A stretch of 14,527 bases of DNA from a bacterium (lineage in GTDB: Bacteria; Patescibacteriota; Minisyncoccia; Phycocordibacterales; UBA10002), in assembly GCA_030648695.1 (NCBI GenBank), contig JAUSHG010000087.1, positions 1-14,527 of the forward strand, read 5' to 3'. The translations under genes and the position numbers were made by a program. Under the pieces are notes generated by a model that did not search any database, had not been told where the DNA came from, and saw only the letters and a list, made by a program, of their open reading frames with translations. Position 1 is the first letter of the stretch, and every line of letters begins with the position of its first letter. This document shows, piece by piece, positions 7,407 to 12,395 of the stretch.

Positions 7407-7408
7407 TT

Positions 7409-7427
7409 GTCAAGGACTGCCCTTGAC
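7409..7427. repeat. Small hairpin after the sortase stop
   Basis: GTCAAGG (7409-7415) pairs with CCTTGAC (7421-7427) around a 5-nt loop, two bases after the sortase stop codon. It shares a base with the next palindrome. There is no T-run, so it may be a weak terminator or an mRNA 3'-end stabiliser. Confidence 0.5.
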
Positions 7428-7451
7428 GTGTCGACCTGTGAGGTCGACACG
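7427..7451. repeat. Palindrome, left copy (promoter side of the microprotein)
   Basis: CGTGTCGACCT and AGGTCGACACG are perfect arms around GTG. The central 21 bp (7429-7449) is the exact reverse complement of 7619-7639 on the far side of the microprotein gene. It overlaps where the -35 of that gene should be (7443-7448), so it may be an operator. Confidence 0.75.
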
Positions 7452-7465
7452 TGGTAAAATGACAC

Positions 7466-7471
7466 TATAAC
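7466..7471 (+). promoter_or_regulatory. -10 element of the microprotein gene
   Basis: TATAAC lies 10 bp before the ATG at 7482 and implies a leader of only a few nucleotides. The matching -35 window falls inside the palindrome at 7427-7451. Confidence 0.45.
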
Positions 7472-7481
7472 TATTCACGAT

Positions 7482-7613
7482 ATGCGTACTAATAAAGGCA
7501 ACAATTATTCCGGCAAGGGAAACAGAGAGTTTCTGCGGGTTGCACCACCCCGTCTTGAGGGTGTGGTAAAAAACCGAGGCATCAAACCTGTCCGGAAGAA
7601 GAAGCAAAGTTAG
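7482..7613 (+). CDS. 43-residue highly basic microprotein
   Basis: An ATG at 7482 opens a 43-codon frame ending in TAG at 7611-7613. The product begins MRTNKGNNYSGKGNREF and ends KPVRKKKQS. It has 13 Lys/Arg against 2 Glu, which points to RNA, DNA or ribosome binding. It has no hydrophobic segment and no cysteine. A -10 element just upstream and a perfect hairpin beginning at the base after the stop support it as a real one-gene transcription unit. I do not recognise the family. The GKG-N-R start and RKKK end are faintly reminiscent of ribosomal protein bTHX, but that is too weak to name it. No Shine-Dalgarno is present. It could still be chance coding within a palindrome-bounded repeat element. 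Confidence 0.55.
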   Translation: MRTNKGNNYSGKGNREFLRVAPPRLEGVVKNRGIKPVRKKKQS

Positions 7614-7644
7614 AAATCTGTCGACCTCACAGGTCGACAGATTT
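7614..7644 (+). terminator. Perfect hairpin terminating the microprotein gene (palindrome, right copy)
   Basis: The 14-nt arms (7614-7627 and 7631-7644) are perfect around the loop CAC and start immediately after the stop codon. The stem begins AAATC and ends GATTT, so a short T-run follows the stem in both directions. Its central 21 bp equals the reverse complement of 7429-7449. Confidence 0.75.
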
Positions 7645-7647
7645 GTA

Positions 7648-7827
7648 TCAGGACCCTACGGGAACCGCCGAGTACGGCTTTCGGTCACTCATAAATTTCC
7701 TGACGGAAATTTTGTGCGACCCCAGCTCGCGGTTTTTGCCTTGAGCGAAGCTCAAACAAAAACATCGCTGTGCTTTTCGATTCCCCGATGCGTGCAAAGC
7801 AATTTGCTCGCTTAGGTCAATTTTCAC
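7648..7827 (-). other. Hairpin-rich stretch 3' of tRNA-Glu, with a marginal 59-codon frame
   Basis: Downstream of tRNA-Glu (minus strand) are several hairpins. AAATTTCC-TGAC-GGAAATTT is at about 7695-7714. A composite stem follows near 7732-7764 (GTTTTTG/CAAAAAC enclosing TTGAGC-GAA-GCTCAA). A self-complementary AGCAATTTGCT lies near 7800. A minus-strand frame from GTG 7827 to TGA 7648 stays open for 59 codons (start MKIDLSEQIALH, end YSAVPVGS) and is open through all the hairpins. A short sequence like the tRNA T-arm/acceptor end (CGTAGGGTCC on the minus strand) appears at its far end. It could be a terminator array, a structured RNA or a palindromic repeat; I do not claim a protein. Confidence 0.4.
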
Positions 7828-7837
7828 TTCGTTACAA

Positions 7838-7909
7838 TAGCCCTACGGGGAATCGAACCCCGATTCCAGCCTTGAAAAGGCCGTGTCCTAACCGTTAGAC
7901 GATAGGGCC
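7838..7909 (-). tRNA. tRNA-Glu (anticodon UUC)
   Basis: A 72-nt cloverleaf on the minus strand. The acceptor stem GGCCCTA pairs with TAGGGCT (one G-U), with discriminator A. The anticodon stem CGGCC/GGCTG holds the loop TTTTCAA with anticodon TTC. The T-arm reads CGGGG-TTCGATT-CCCCG. CCA is not encoded, so it must be added after transcription. Confidence 0.95.
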
Positions 7910-7925
7910 ATGCCCGCAGACGCGG

Positions 7926-7958
7926 GAATTTCTAATTCACCTAATTTCTAATTTCTAA
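7926..7958. repeat. Degenerate heptamer repeat (CTAATTT type) upstream of tRNA-Glu
   Basis: Repeats of TTTCTAA with a 7-bp period, one of them altered (AATTCAC). They begin 17 bp upstream of the tRNA-Glu 5' end, where its promoter should be. Confidence 0.6.
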
Positions 7959-7992
7959 CGGAGAAACCAGAAACCAAGCACGAAAATCATAG

Positions 7993-8019
7993 CATTTTTT
8001 GAGATTTTAGCAAAAAATG
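7993..8019. repeat. Inverted repeat overlapping the tRNA-Ser promoter
   Basis: CATTTTTTG (7993-8001) and CAAAAAATG (8011-8019) are perfect complements with a 9-bp gap. They cover the -35 and spacer of the proposed promoter, so they could be an operator or just AT-rich symmetry. Confidence 0.45.
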
Positions 8020-8026
8020 TTATATT
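7999..8026 (+). promoter_or_regulatory. Promoter of the tRNA-Ser / tRNA-Val / methyltransferase unit
   Basis: TTGAGA (7999-8004), a 16-bp spacer and TATATT (8021-8026) end 11 bp before the tRNA-Ser 5' end. Nothing like a terminator lies between the two tRNAs or before the methyltransferase, so one transcript may carry all three. Confidence 0.55.
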
Positions 8027-8037
8027 TCTAGAGATTT

Positions 8038-8125
8038 GGAAGGGTACCGAAGCGGTCATAACGGCACCGACTCGAAATCGGATGAGGGCGAAAGCTCTAC
8101 GTGGGTTCGAATCCCACCCCTTCCG
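8038..8125 (+). tRNA. tRNA-Ser (anticodon CGA)
   Basis: An 88-nt class II tRNA. The acceptor GGAAGGG pairs with CCCTTCC, with discriminator G. The anticodon stem CCGA/TCGG holds the loop CTCGAAA with anticodon CGA. A long variable arm (GAGGGCGAAAGCTCT region) is typical of tRNA-Ser. The T-arm is GTGGG-TTCGAAT-CCCAC. CCA is not encoded. Confidence 0.95.
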
Positions 8126-8146
8126 TTCGGTTTTGAGAGTGATAGA

Positions 8147-8219
8147 GGGCGGTTAGCTCAGTTGGTAGAGCGTCTCGTTGACGTCGAGAAGGTCAGAGGT
8201 TCGAACCCTCTACCGCCCA
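8147..8219 (+). tRNA. tRNA-Val (anticodon GAC)
   Basis: A 73-nt cloverleaf. The acceptor GGGCGGT pairs with ACCGCCC, with discriminator A at 8219. The anticodon stem TCTCG/CGAGA holds the loop TTGACGT with anticodon GAC. The T-arm is GAGGG? closed as AGAGG-TTCGAAC-CCTCT. CCA is not encoded. The next gene begins at 8221, one base after the tRNA. Confidence 0.95.
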
Positions 8220-8220
8220 C

Positions 8221-8976
8221 ATGGAAAAAATTCCGGAAAGAAATCTTGCAGGACAATTTGATGCGGGTCATCAGGAATATTCCTCGTTTATTGAATCTGA
8301 CCCCATCCGAAATTTTTTACATTACCCGTCCGTCATCCGGGAGCTTGGAGACATTCAAAATAAGCGCCTGCTTGACATCGGCTGTGGTGACGGACTGTTT
8401 GACCGAAAACTCGCTGCAGAGTATGGGACGAAAATAGTTGGCTATGATATCTCTTCCAATCTCATAGCTAGAGCGCAACAGCAAGAGAAAGAATTACCGC
8501 TGGGAATCGAATATACGGTATCAGATCCGATTCAGTTCCAATCCACTGAGCAGTTTGATGATGCAGTAGCTGTGATGGTCTTGCCGTACTCGCCGAATGC
8601 ACAATACGTCCGGAATTTTTTCAGCTCCGCGCATAAAAATCTTAAAGCGGGAGGCAGATTTGTTTGTGTTGTGTTCAATCCAGAGTTCAATGGGTTTAAC
8701 GAAGTCATAGCCAATAGATTTTTCCGGAAAGCGGATGAACAAAAAGTGGATTTTGATTTTCTTGACCTGAACAGTAAGGAAGTAAGATTTAATGCGCAAC
8801 TCGCTCAGTTCTCAAAAACCGACTATGAACGCGGGGCCCGGGAAGGCGGCTTTGAACAGATAGAATGGAAGGCGCTTATTCCTGACGACGAGGGCATCAA
8901 GAAATTCGGCGCGGATTTCTGGTCAAAGGTGGTTGAAACACAGCCATATTCCCTCATTATTGCGGAACGTGCGTAA
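8221..8976 (+). CDS. SAM-dependent methyltransferase (class I fold)
   Basis: The protein has 251 residues. The N terminus (AGQFDAGHQEYSSFIESDPIRNFLHYPSV) is followed by the glycine-rich SAM-binding motif LLDIGCGDG at 50-58. An acidic residue (D76, VGYDIS) ends the second strand, and motif IV-like DDAVAVMVLPYSPN lies at 113-126. A post-IV segment KAGGRFVCVVFNPEF follows. This is the usual layout of class I small-molecule or protein methyltransferases (Methyltransf_11/25 type); the substrate cannot be told. The ATG lies one base past tRNA-Val and there is no other in-frame ATG before the core, so the start is forced. RNase processing at the tRNA 3' end would leave an essentially leaderless mRNA. 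A hairpin follows the stop. Confidence 0.85.
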   Translation: MEKIPERNLAGQFDAGHQEYSSFIESDPIRNFLHYPSVIRELGDIQNKRLLDIGCGDGLFDRKLAAEYGTKIVGYDISSNLIARAQQQEKELPLGIEYTVSDPIQFQSTEQFDDAVAVMVLPYSPNAQYVRNFFSSAHKNLKAGGRFVCVVFNPEFNGFNEVIANRFFRKADEQKVDFDFLDLNSKEVRFNAQLAQFSKTDYERGAREGGFEQIEWKALIPDDEGIKKFGADFWSKVVETQPYSLIIAERA

Positions 8977-8981
8977 ATTAA

Positions 8982-9007
8982 AAAACATCCGCTGAGGCAG
9001 ATGTTTT
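8982..9007. terminator. Bidirectional terminator between converging genes
   Basis: AAAACATC (8982-8989) and GATGTTTT (9000-9007) form an 8-bp stem with T-runs in both directions. It lies between the methyltransferase stop (8976) and the stop of the leftward gene (9025), and can serve both. Confidence 0.75.
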
Positions 9008-9024
9008 GAGGGTGAGGGAAAGGG

Positions 9025-9435
9025 TTAGAGGGAACGAATGAGTTCCTCAAGCCCTGCGTCGTTGTCGGTGCTGAGTTTAAATGCCTCAAGCTCTATAACC
9101 GGCACTGGGCATTCCCGCGGCGCTTTCATGTCGTAGCCGTCAAATTCAAGGCATAACAAGCGCTCTTGTCGTGAGATTTTTCTCCATCCCACGATGTAAC
9201 CCTTTCGCTTGGTGCCATTGGTGCCATTCGTAAGCCAGAGAAACATGACTTCCCGTTCAAATTGCGCGGCTTCTGCCTCAGTGAGCGGGGTGAGGTTGTT
9301 GTTGCGGGTAAGAAGACGATTCAGTGCCCGCTGTAGTACATCCTTTGAGATGTCGGAGATGGGAAGGGTGTGAACCGCTTCCTTCCATTGAAGCTGGGGT
9401 AGGGTAAAGGTCGTGTGCATACTACCGTGGAGCAT
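9025..9435 (-). CDS. Hypothetical protein, 136 residues, with a strong Shine-Dalgarno
   Basis: The 136-residue product has no signal peptide or membrane segment and no motif I recognise. It begins MLHGSMHTTFTLPQLQWKEAV. It has a helical, charged middle (LTEAEAAQFEREVMFLWL, about 50-68) and a beta-like part (KRKGYIVGWRKISRQERLLCLEFDGYDMK, about 76-104), ending GLEELIRSL. It looks cytoplasmic. The start at 9435 is favoured over Met6 because AAGAGGAG (9442-9449) sits 6 bp upstream. It is one of only two genes in the window with a clear ribosome binding site. It is isolated: terminators lie on both sides (8982-9007 and 9482-9526). Confidence 0.7.
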   Translation of the reverse strand: MLHGSMHTTFTLPQLQWKEAVHTLPISDISKDVLQRALNRLLTRNNNLTPLTEAEAAQFEREVMFLWLTNGTNGTKRKGYIVGWRKISRQERLLCLEFDGYDMKAPRECPVPVIELEAFKLSTDNDAGLEELIRSL

Positions 9436-9441
9436 AGCGCA

Positions 9442-9449
9442 CTCCTCTT
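9442..9449 (-). promoter_or_regulatory. Shine-Dalgarno of the 136-residue gene
   Basis: Minus-strand AAGAGGAG, 6 bp before the ATG at 9435. It decides the start and stands out because most genes here lack such a site. Confidence 0.75.
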
Positions 9450-9481
9450 AATCATTCAACACGGGAACGGGCATTGCAGTG

Positions 9482-9526
9482 AAAAGCATATGGGCTAATT
9501 CGTGCGAATGAGCCCATATGCTTTTT
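9482..9526. terminator. Strong bidirectional terminator after the reductase gene
   Basis: The 15-nt arms AAAAGCATATGGGCT (9482-9496) and AGCCCATATGCTTTT (9511-9525) are perfect. Inside, after one mismatch, ATTC/GAAT closes a GTGC loop. T-runs exist in both directions. It lies 26 bp past the stop of the leftward reductase gene. Confidence 0.85.
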
Positions 9527-9551
9527 GATATTTAGTATTGTGCAATTGAAA

Positions 9552-10526
9552 TTATCTCCCCGTATGCAAATAGAGATAAATATCTTCAAGCGCTTTGACG
9601 GCATCGCCGGCGGCAATATTATTCTGGTGATACTTCCCATCAGTTACATCCCCAGCCGCCCATATGCCGCCTGAAAAATCGCTGTTTCCAACCAATCGCG
9701 CGCGCTGTGTCCGCGGGTCTACGACAATTTGGCTGTACTGGTCAAGCTCAATGACGCTTTTTACAAATTCGGTGGAAGGGGAGGAGCCGATTTCCACGAA
9801 AATACCCTGTACCGGAAGTTCCTTTTTTTCTTTGGTCTCACGGTCAAAATAAACAATTCCGGTAACGGTTTTGTCTCCCTGCACCTCCACAATGTCCACG
9901 CCAAGCACTGCATGCATTTTCGGATTCTCCAGTACCTTTTTGACCGTAACTGGGTCGGCCTTGAATTCCATGCCGCGGTTTAAGAGCACGACACTCTTGC
10001 AGTAGGCGAGGAGTTGCGCGGCTGTCTCAAATCCTGCATTGCCTCCGCCGACAACCGCCACATCCATGCCGGCAAAAATGGGTCCGTCGCAGGAGGCACA
10101 GTAGGTAACTCCGTTGTGCTCAAATTTGTCCGCCCCGGTTGCCTCCAACTTGCGGCGATGACTGCCGGTCGTTATTAGTATTGCTTTTGCCTCATACGTT
10201 CCACTGTCTGTTTCAATGGAAAATCCCTTCTTGTTCTCTCCATTGATAATTGATAATTGAACATTGGAAATTTTCTTCACCTCCTCTCCCTCCTTAATAT
10301 CTACGACATCCCCCTTGTACGCCTCAAGATGCGCCTTGAGCATGTCGGCAAACTCAATTCCGCCGACTTTGACGGTGCCGATCCAGTTCTGGATTTCAGG
10401 CGACACGGTACGTTGTCCGCCCCATTCCTTCGTGAGGAAGAGGGGTTTGAGTTGTTTGCGCGCGGCGTAGACGCCGGCGGCTACGCCCGCCGGACCGCCG
10501 CCGATGATGGCTAAATCGTACGTCAT
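9552..10526 (-). CDS. trxB: Thioredoxin reductase / AhpF-like FAD-dependent disulfide reductase
   Basis: The product has 324 residues from the ATG at 10526; a longer frame to 10637 only adds non-conserved upstream sequence. The FAD-binding GGGPAG is at 9-14. The redox pair C143-A-S-C146 is in VTYCASCDGP, and the NAD(P)H-binding GGGNAG is at 160-165. The flavin motif AAGDVTD (290-296) is near the C terminus. It passes electrons from NAD(P)H through FAD to the Cys pair and on to thioredoxin-like partners. The HRRxxxR motif that holds the NADPH phosphate in classical TrxB is absent: the equivalent stretch is LLNRGMEFKAD, resembling the AhpF MKAD region, so NADH or another donor is possible. An array of heptamer repeats encodes an extra stretch near residues 87-95. 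No Shine-Dalgarno is present. The gene symbol is by family; an ahpF-like name is an alternative. Confidence 0.88.
   Translation of the reverse strand: MTYDLAIIGGGPAGVAAGVYAARKQLKPLFLTKEWGGQRTVSPEIQNWIGTVKVGGIEFADMLKAHLEAYKGDVVDIKEGEEVKKISNVQLSIINGENKKGFSIETDSGTYEAKAILITTGSHRRKLEATGADKFEHNGVTYCASCDGPIFAGMDVAVVGGGNAGFETAAQLLAYCKSVVLLNRGMEFKADPVTVKKVLENPKMHAVLGVDIVEVQGDKTVTGIVYFDRETKEKKELPVQGIFVEIGSSPSTEFVKSVIELDQYSQIVVDPRTQRARLVGNSDFSGGIWAAGDVTDGKYHQNNIAAGDAVKALEDIYLYLHTGR
10242..10269. repeat. Heptamer repeat array inside the reductase gene
   Basis: Four 7-bp units, ATTGATA ATTGATA ATTGAAC ATTGGAA on the plus strand. On the coding strand they encode about ISNVQLSIIN. The same style of array is otherwise intergenic in this window. 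Confidence 0.7.
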
Positions 10527-10528
10527 AC

Positions 10529-10568
10529 AAGTTCTGAAGTTTAGAAGTTGATAAGTTTGGAAGTCAGA
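10529..10568. repeat. Five octamer repeats (AAGTTNNG type) upstream of the reductase
   Basis: Five consecutive 8-bp units begin AAGTT, AAGTT, AAGTT, AAGTT and AAGTC, starting 3 bp before the reductase start. They would be in its 5' leader. Confidence 0.7.
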
Positions 10569-10601
10569 GTAGGATACATTATACCGCAGAAACTTCCAAA
10601 C
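10555..10601. promoter_or_regulatory. Inverted repeat around the reductase promoter -10
   Basis: GTTTGGAAGT (10555-10564) and ACTTCCAAAC (10592-10601) are perfect complements 27 bp apart. Between them on the minus strand is TATAAT (10578-10583), which would drive the reductase gene with a leader of about 45 nt. No good -35 is seen. The arms may be an operator or relics of the local repeats. Confidence 0.4.
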
Positions 10602-10605
10602 TAAA

Positions 10606-10627
10606 GCCGAGCCCGTAAGGGCTCGGC
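10606..10627 (-). terminator. Terminator after ftsZ
   Basis: GCCGAGCCC (10606-10614) and GGGCTCGGC (10619-10627) form a perfect 9-bp GC-rich stem with a 4-nt loop, 19 bp beyond the ftsZ stop. On the minus strand it is followed by TTTAGTTT, a weak U-tract. Confidence 0.75.
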
Positions 10628-10646
10628 GTAACTTCAAACGTATAAC

Positions 10647-11792
10647 TTATTTCTTCGCTCGGCGAAGAAATGCCGGAACGGCTCCCCAGTCGTCATCTGA
10701 ATCCTCAAGAACTTTTTTTTCTTCTGATACAACCTTCGCCGGTTCTTTGGGAGGAAGAATGGTGTTGAAAATCTTGCCCTTGTCCTCGCTTGCCTTCTCG
10801 CCTCCGATTCCGAAGAGCGGTTTGGCGCGTGGAGCGCTGTCAGGAAAGCCGGAAGCAATCACGGTGATTTTGATTTCTCCTTTTTTAAGCTTTTCATCGC
10901 GAATGGTGCCGAAGATGACCTTGGCATTCGGGTCAATGGACTCGGTGATGGTCTTCGCGGCATCCTGAATTTCAAACATGGTGAGGTCGTCGCCGCCGGC
11001 AATTGAGAAGAGCACGCCGCGGGCACCGTTTATTGAGAGCTCAAGCAGGGGAGAGTTGATGGCCATTTTCGCTGCTTCCTCTGCACGCTTCTCGCCGGTT
11101 GCCGTGCCAATACCCATCAAAGCCGAGCCCGCCCCCTCCAAAATTGAGCGAATGTCGGCAAAGTCCAAATTGATGATACCGGGGGTGGTGATGAGGTCTG
11201 AAATGCCCTCAACCGCCTGGCGAAGCACTTCATCGCACATGGCAAACGCGGCCTTGGCGGTGGTTTCCTTGCTGATGGCGGCGAGCAGGCGGTCATTGGG
11301 AATGACAATGATGGCGTCAACGCTTTTGCGCAGTTCTTCAAGGCCCGCCTCCGCCATGCGCAGGCGCTGATTGCCCTCAAAAAAGAACGGCTTGGTCGTC
11401 ACCGCCACCGTAAGCGCACCGAGCTCCTTGGCGGTCTTTGCGACAATCGGAGCCGAGCCGGTAAACGTGCCGCCTCCTTCTCCTCCGGCAATAAAAATCA
11501 TGTCCGCTCCCTTGATGGCTTCCTGCAGTTCCTCGCGGGTTTCCTCCGCCGCTCGCTTGCCGAGCTCCGCGTTCATGCCTGTGCCCAATCCGCGGGTGAG
11601 ATTCTTGCCAATGTGGATTTTTTTCTTGGCGAGCGTGTGATGCAAGTCCTGCGCGTCGGTATTGATTGCAATAAATTCAACCCCTTTCACCTTGGAGTTA
11701 ATCATGTGGTTCAGCGCGTTCTTGCCGGAACCGCCCACGCCGAACACTTTGATTCGTGCGAACGCTTCAATATCTGGTGTAATTTGAGGCAT
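10647..11792 (-). CDS. ftsZ: Cell division protein FtsZ
   Basis: The protein has 381 residues. It is the tubulin-like GTPase that forms the division ring. The N-terminal nucleotide-binding loop is FGVGGSGKNALNHM (17-30), and NTDAQDL is at 44-50. The T7 catalytic loop NLDFADI (208-214) keeps both acidic residues. A charged linker (about 332-367) leads to the conserved C-terminal tail AVPAFLRRAKK, which binds FtsA. One oddity is directly visible: the tubulin signature, normally GGGTGTG, reads GGGTFTG (106-112), with Phe110 encoded by TTT, and the residue before it is Glu rather than the usual Met. The gene is separated from ftsA by an oppositely oriented gene, so the two are not one simple operon here. 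Its own promoter lies just upstream. No Shine-Dalgarno is present. Confidence 0.97.
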   Translation of the reverse strand: MPQITPDIEAFARIKVFGVGGSGKNALNHMINSKVKGVEFIAINTDAQDLHHTLAKKKIHIGKNLTRGLGTGMNAELGKRAAEETREELQEAIKGADMIFIAGGEGGGTFTGSAPIVAKTAKELGALTVAVTTKPFFFEGNQRLRMAEAGLEELRKSVDAIIVIPNDRLLAAISKETTAKAAFAMCDEVLRQAVEGISDLITTPGIINLDFADIRSILEGAGSALMGIGTATGEKRAEEAAKMAINSPLLELSINGARGVLFSIAGGDDLTMFEIQDAAKTITESIDPNAKVIFGTIRDEKLKKGEIKITVIASGFPDSAPRAKPLFGIGGEKASEDKGKIFNTILPPKEPAKVVSEEKKVLEDSDDDWGAVPAFLRRAKK

Positions 11793-11805
11793 GGTTTTGA
11801 AGAAA

Positions 11806-11833
11806 ATTCGAAATCCGAAGCTCGAAATCCGAA
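11806..11833. repeat. Four heptamer repeats in the ftsZ leader
   Basis: ATTCGAA ATCCGAA GCTCGAA ATCCGAA on the plus strand, a strict 7-bp period. It lies between the proposed ftsZ -10 and the ATG. A 12-bp direct repeat AAGAAGTCAAAA follows further upstream near 11852 and 11871. Confidence 0.75.
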
Positions 11834-11861
11834 AAATATGAAAATGCTAAAAAGAAGTCAA
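11833..11861 (-). promoter_or_regulatory. Probable ftsZ promoter
   Basis: On the minus strand TTGACT (11856-11861), a 17-bp spacer and TATTTT (11833-11838). The leader would be about 35 nt and contain the heptamer repeats. A second TTGACT lies upstream within the duplicated AAGAAGTCAAAA. Further upstream (11895-11920) an imperfect hairpin CCATACAT/ATGTACGG is present. Confidence 0.5.
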
Positions 11862-11951
11862 AATACCGAAAGAAGTCAAAAAAGCCGGTAAACACCGTAC
11901 ATATCCGTAATGTATGGCAATCATAGCACCGGTTTTAAAAAAGAAAAGGGG

Positions 11952-11980
11952 TTGACTACTATCGGTTTATTACGTATAAG
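11952..11980 (+). promoter_or_regulatory. Consensus promoter of the 97-residue gene
   Basis: TTGACT (11952-11957), exactly 17 bp, TATAAG (11975-11980). It is the best sigma-70-like match in the window and lies 31 bp before the ATG at 12012. AAAGGAG (12002-12008 region) follows as ribosome binding site. Confidence 0.75.
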
Positions 11981-12011
11981 AAGAAGGGAAAATGCTTGAG
12001 AAAGGAGCAAA

Positions 12012-12305
12012 ATGAGCGATTTTATTGCACTAGAAGACAAGGCAGAGAATCGGATTGTATGCGGGCGCTGCGGGCACGTAATAGTACGGGGAAAAGTACG
12101 AATAAAGGTTGTGTGGAATGATATGCCTCACTGGCTCGGAAAGTTCGTGCAGTGCTGCGGTAATCAACCCAAACTTATGATTGCTCTTTTTTCTTCACCG
12201 GAAGAGGCGGAACGGGTAATAGATGTAGATATTCATGATGAGCGCAATGGATATGACCTTCTACCACTTAGCAACCCTGAGGGCTTCTCGTACAAAGGGA
12301 ATTGA
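12012..12305 (+). CDS. Small Cys-containing hypothetical protein between ftsA and ftsZ
   Basis: The product has 97 residues and looks soluble. It has a CxxC knuckle, VCGRCGH (16-22), and a second Cys pair VQCCGN (46-51). The four Cys could bind zinc like a small zinc ribbon, although adjacent Cys residues are not the usual second knuckle. The C-terminal half is acidic (SSPEEAERVIDVDIHDERNGYD). I do not recognise the family. The gene is a complete unit: consensus promoter at 11952-11980, AAAGGAG just before the ATG, and a strong terminator at 12325-12351. It runs opposite to ftsA and ftsZ and separates them, which is unlike the common ftsA-ftsZ adjacency and suggests insertion. Function unknown. 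Confidence 0.75.
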   Translation: MSDFIALEDKAENRIVCGRCGHVIVRGKVRIKVVWNDMPHWLGKFVQCCGNQPKLMIALFSSPEEAERVIDVDIHDERNGYDLLPLSNPEGFSYKGN

Positions 12306-12324
12306 CTAAGGAGATTTTCACAGA

Positions 12325-12351
12325 GGCGACCTGCATCAGGCCGCCTTTTTT
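12325..12351 (+). terminator. Rho-independent terminator of the 97-residue gene
   Basis: GGCG-a-CCTG (12325-12333) pairs with CAGG-c-CGCC (12337-12345) around CAT with one internal mismatch, followed by six T (12346-12351). It is the most textbook terminator here and lies 20 bp past the stop. Confidence 0.85.
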
Positions 12352-12395
12352 GTTTTCGTGGCTTTTAGTGTTCTTCCTTCGTGGTACTTCGTGTA

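Noticed and set aside
7482..7613. Naming the 43-residue protein as ribosomal bTHX
   Set aside because: The resemblance is limited to GKG-x-R and a terminal RKKK; the rest does not match, so it is left unnamed.
8036..8437. 133-codon frame over two tRNAs
   Set aside because: It covers tRNA-Ser and tRNA-Val and overlaps the methyltransferase in another frame.
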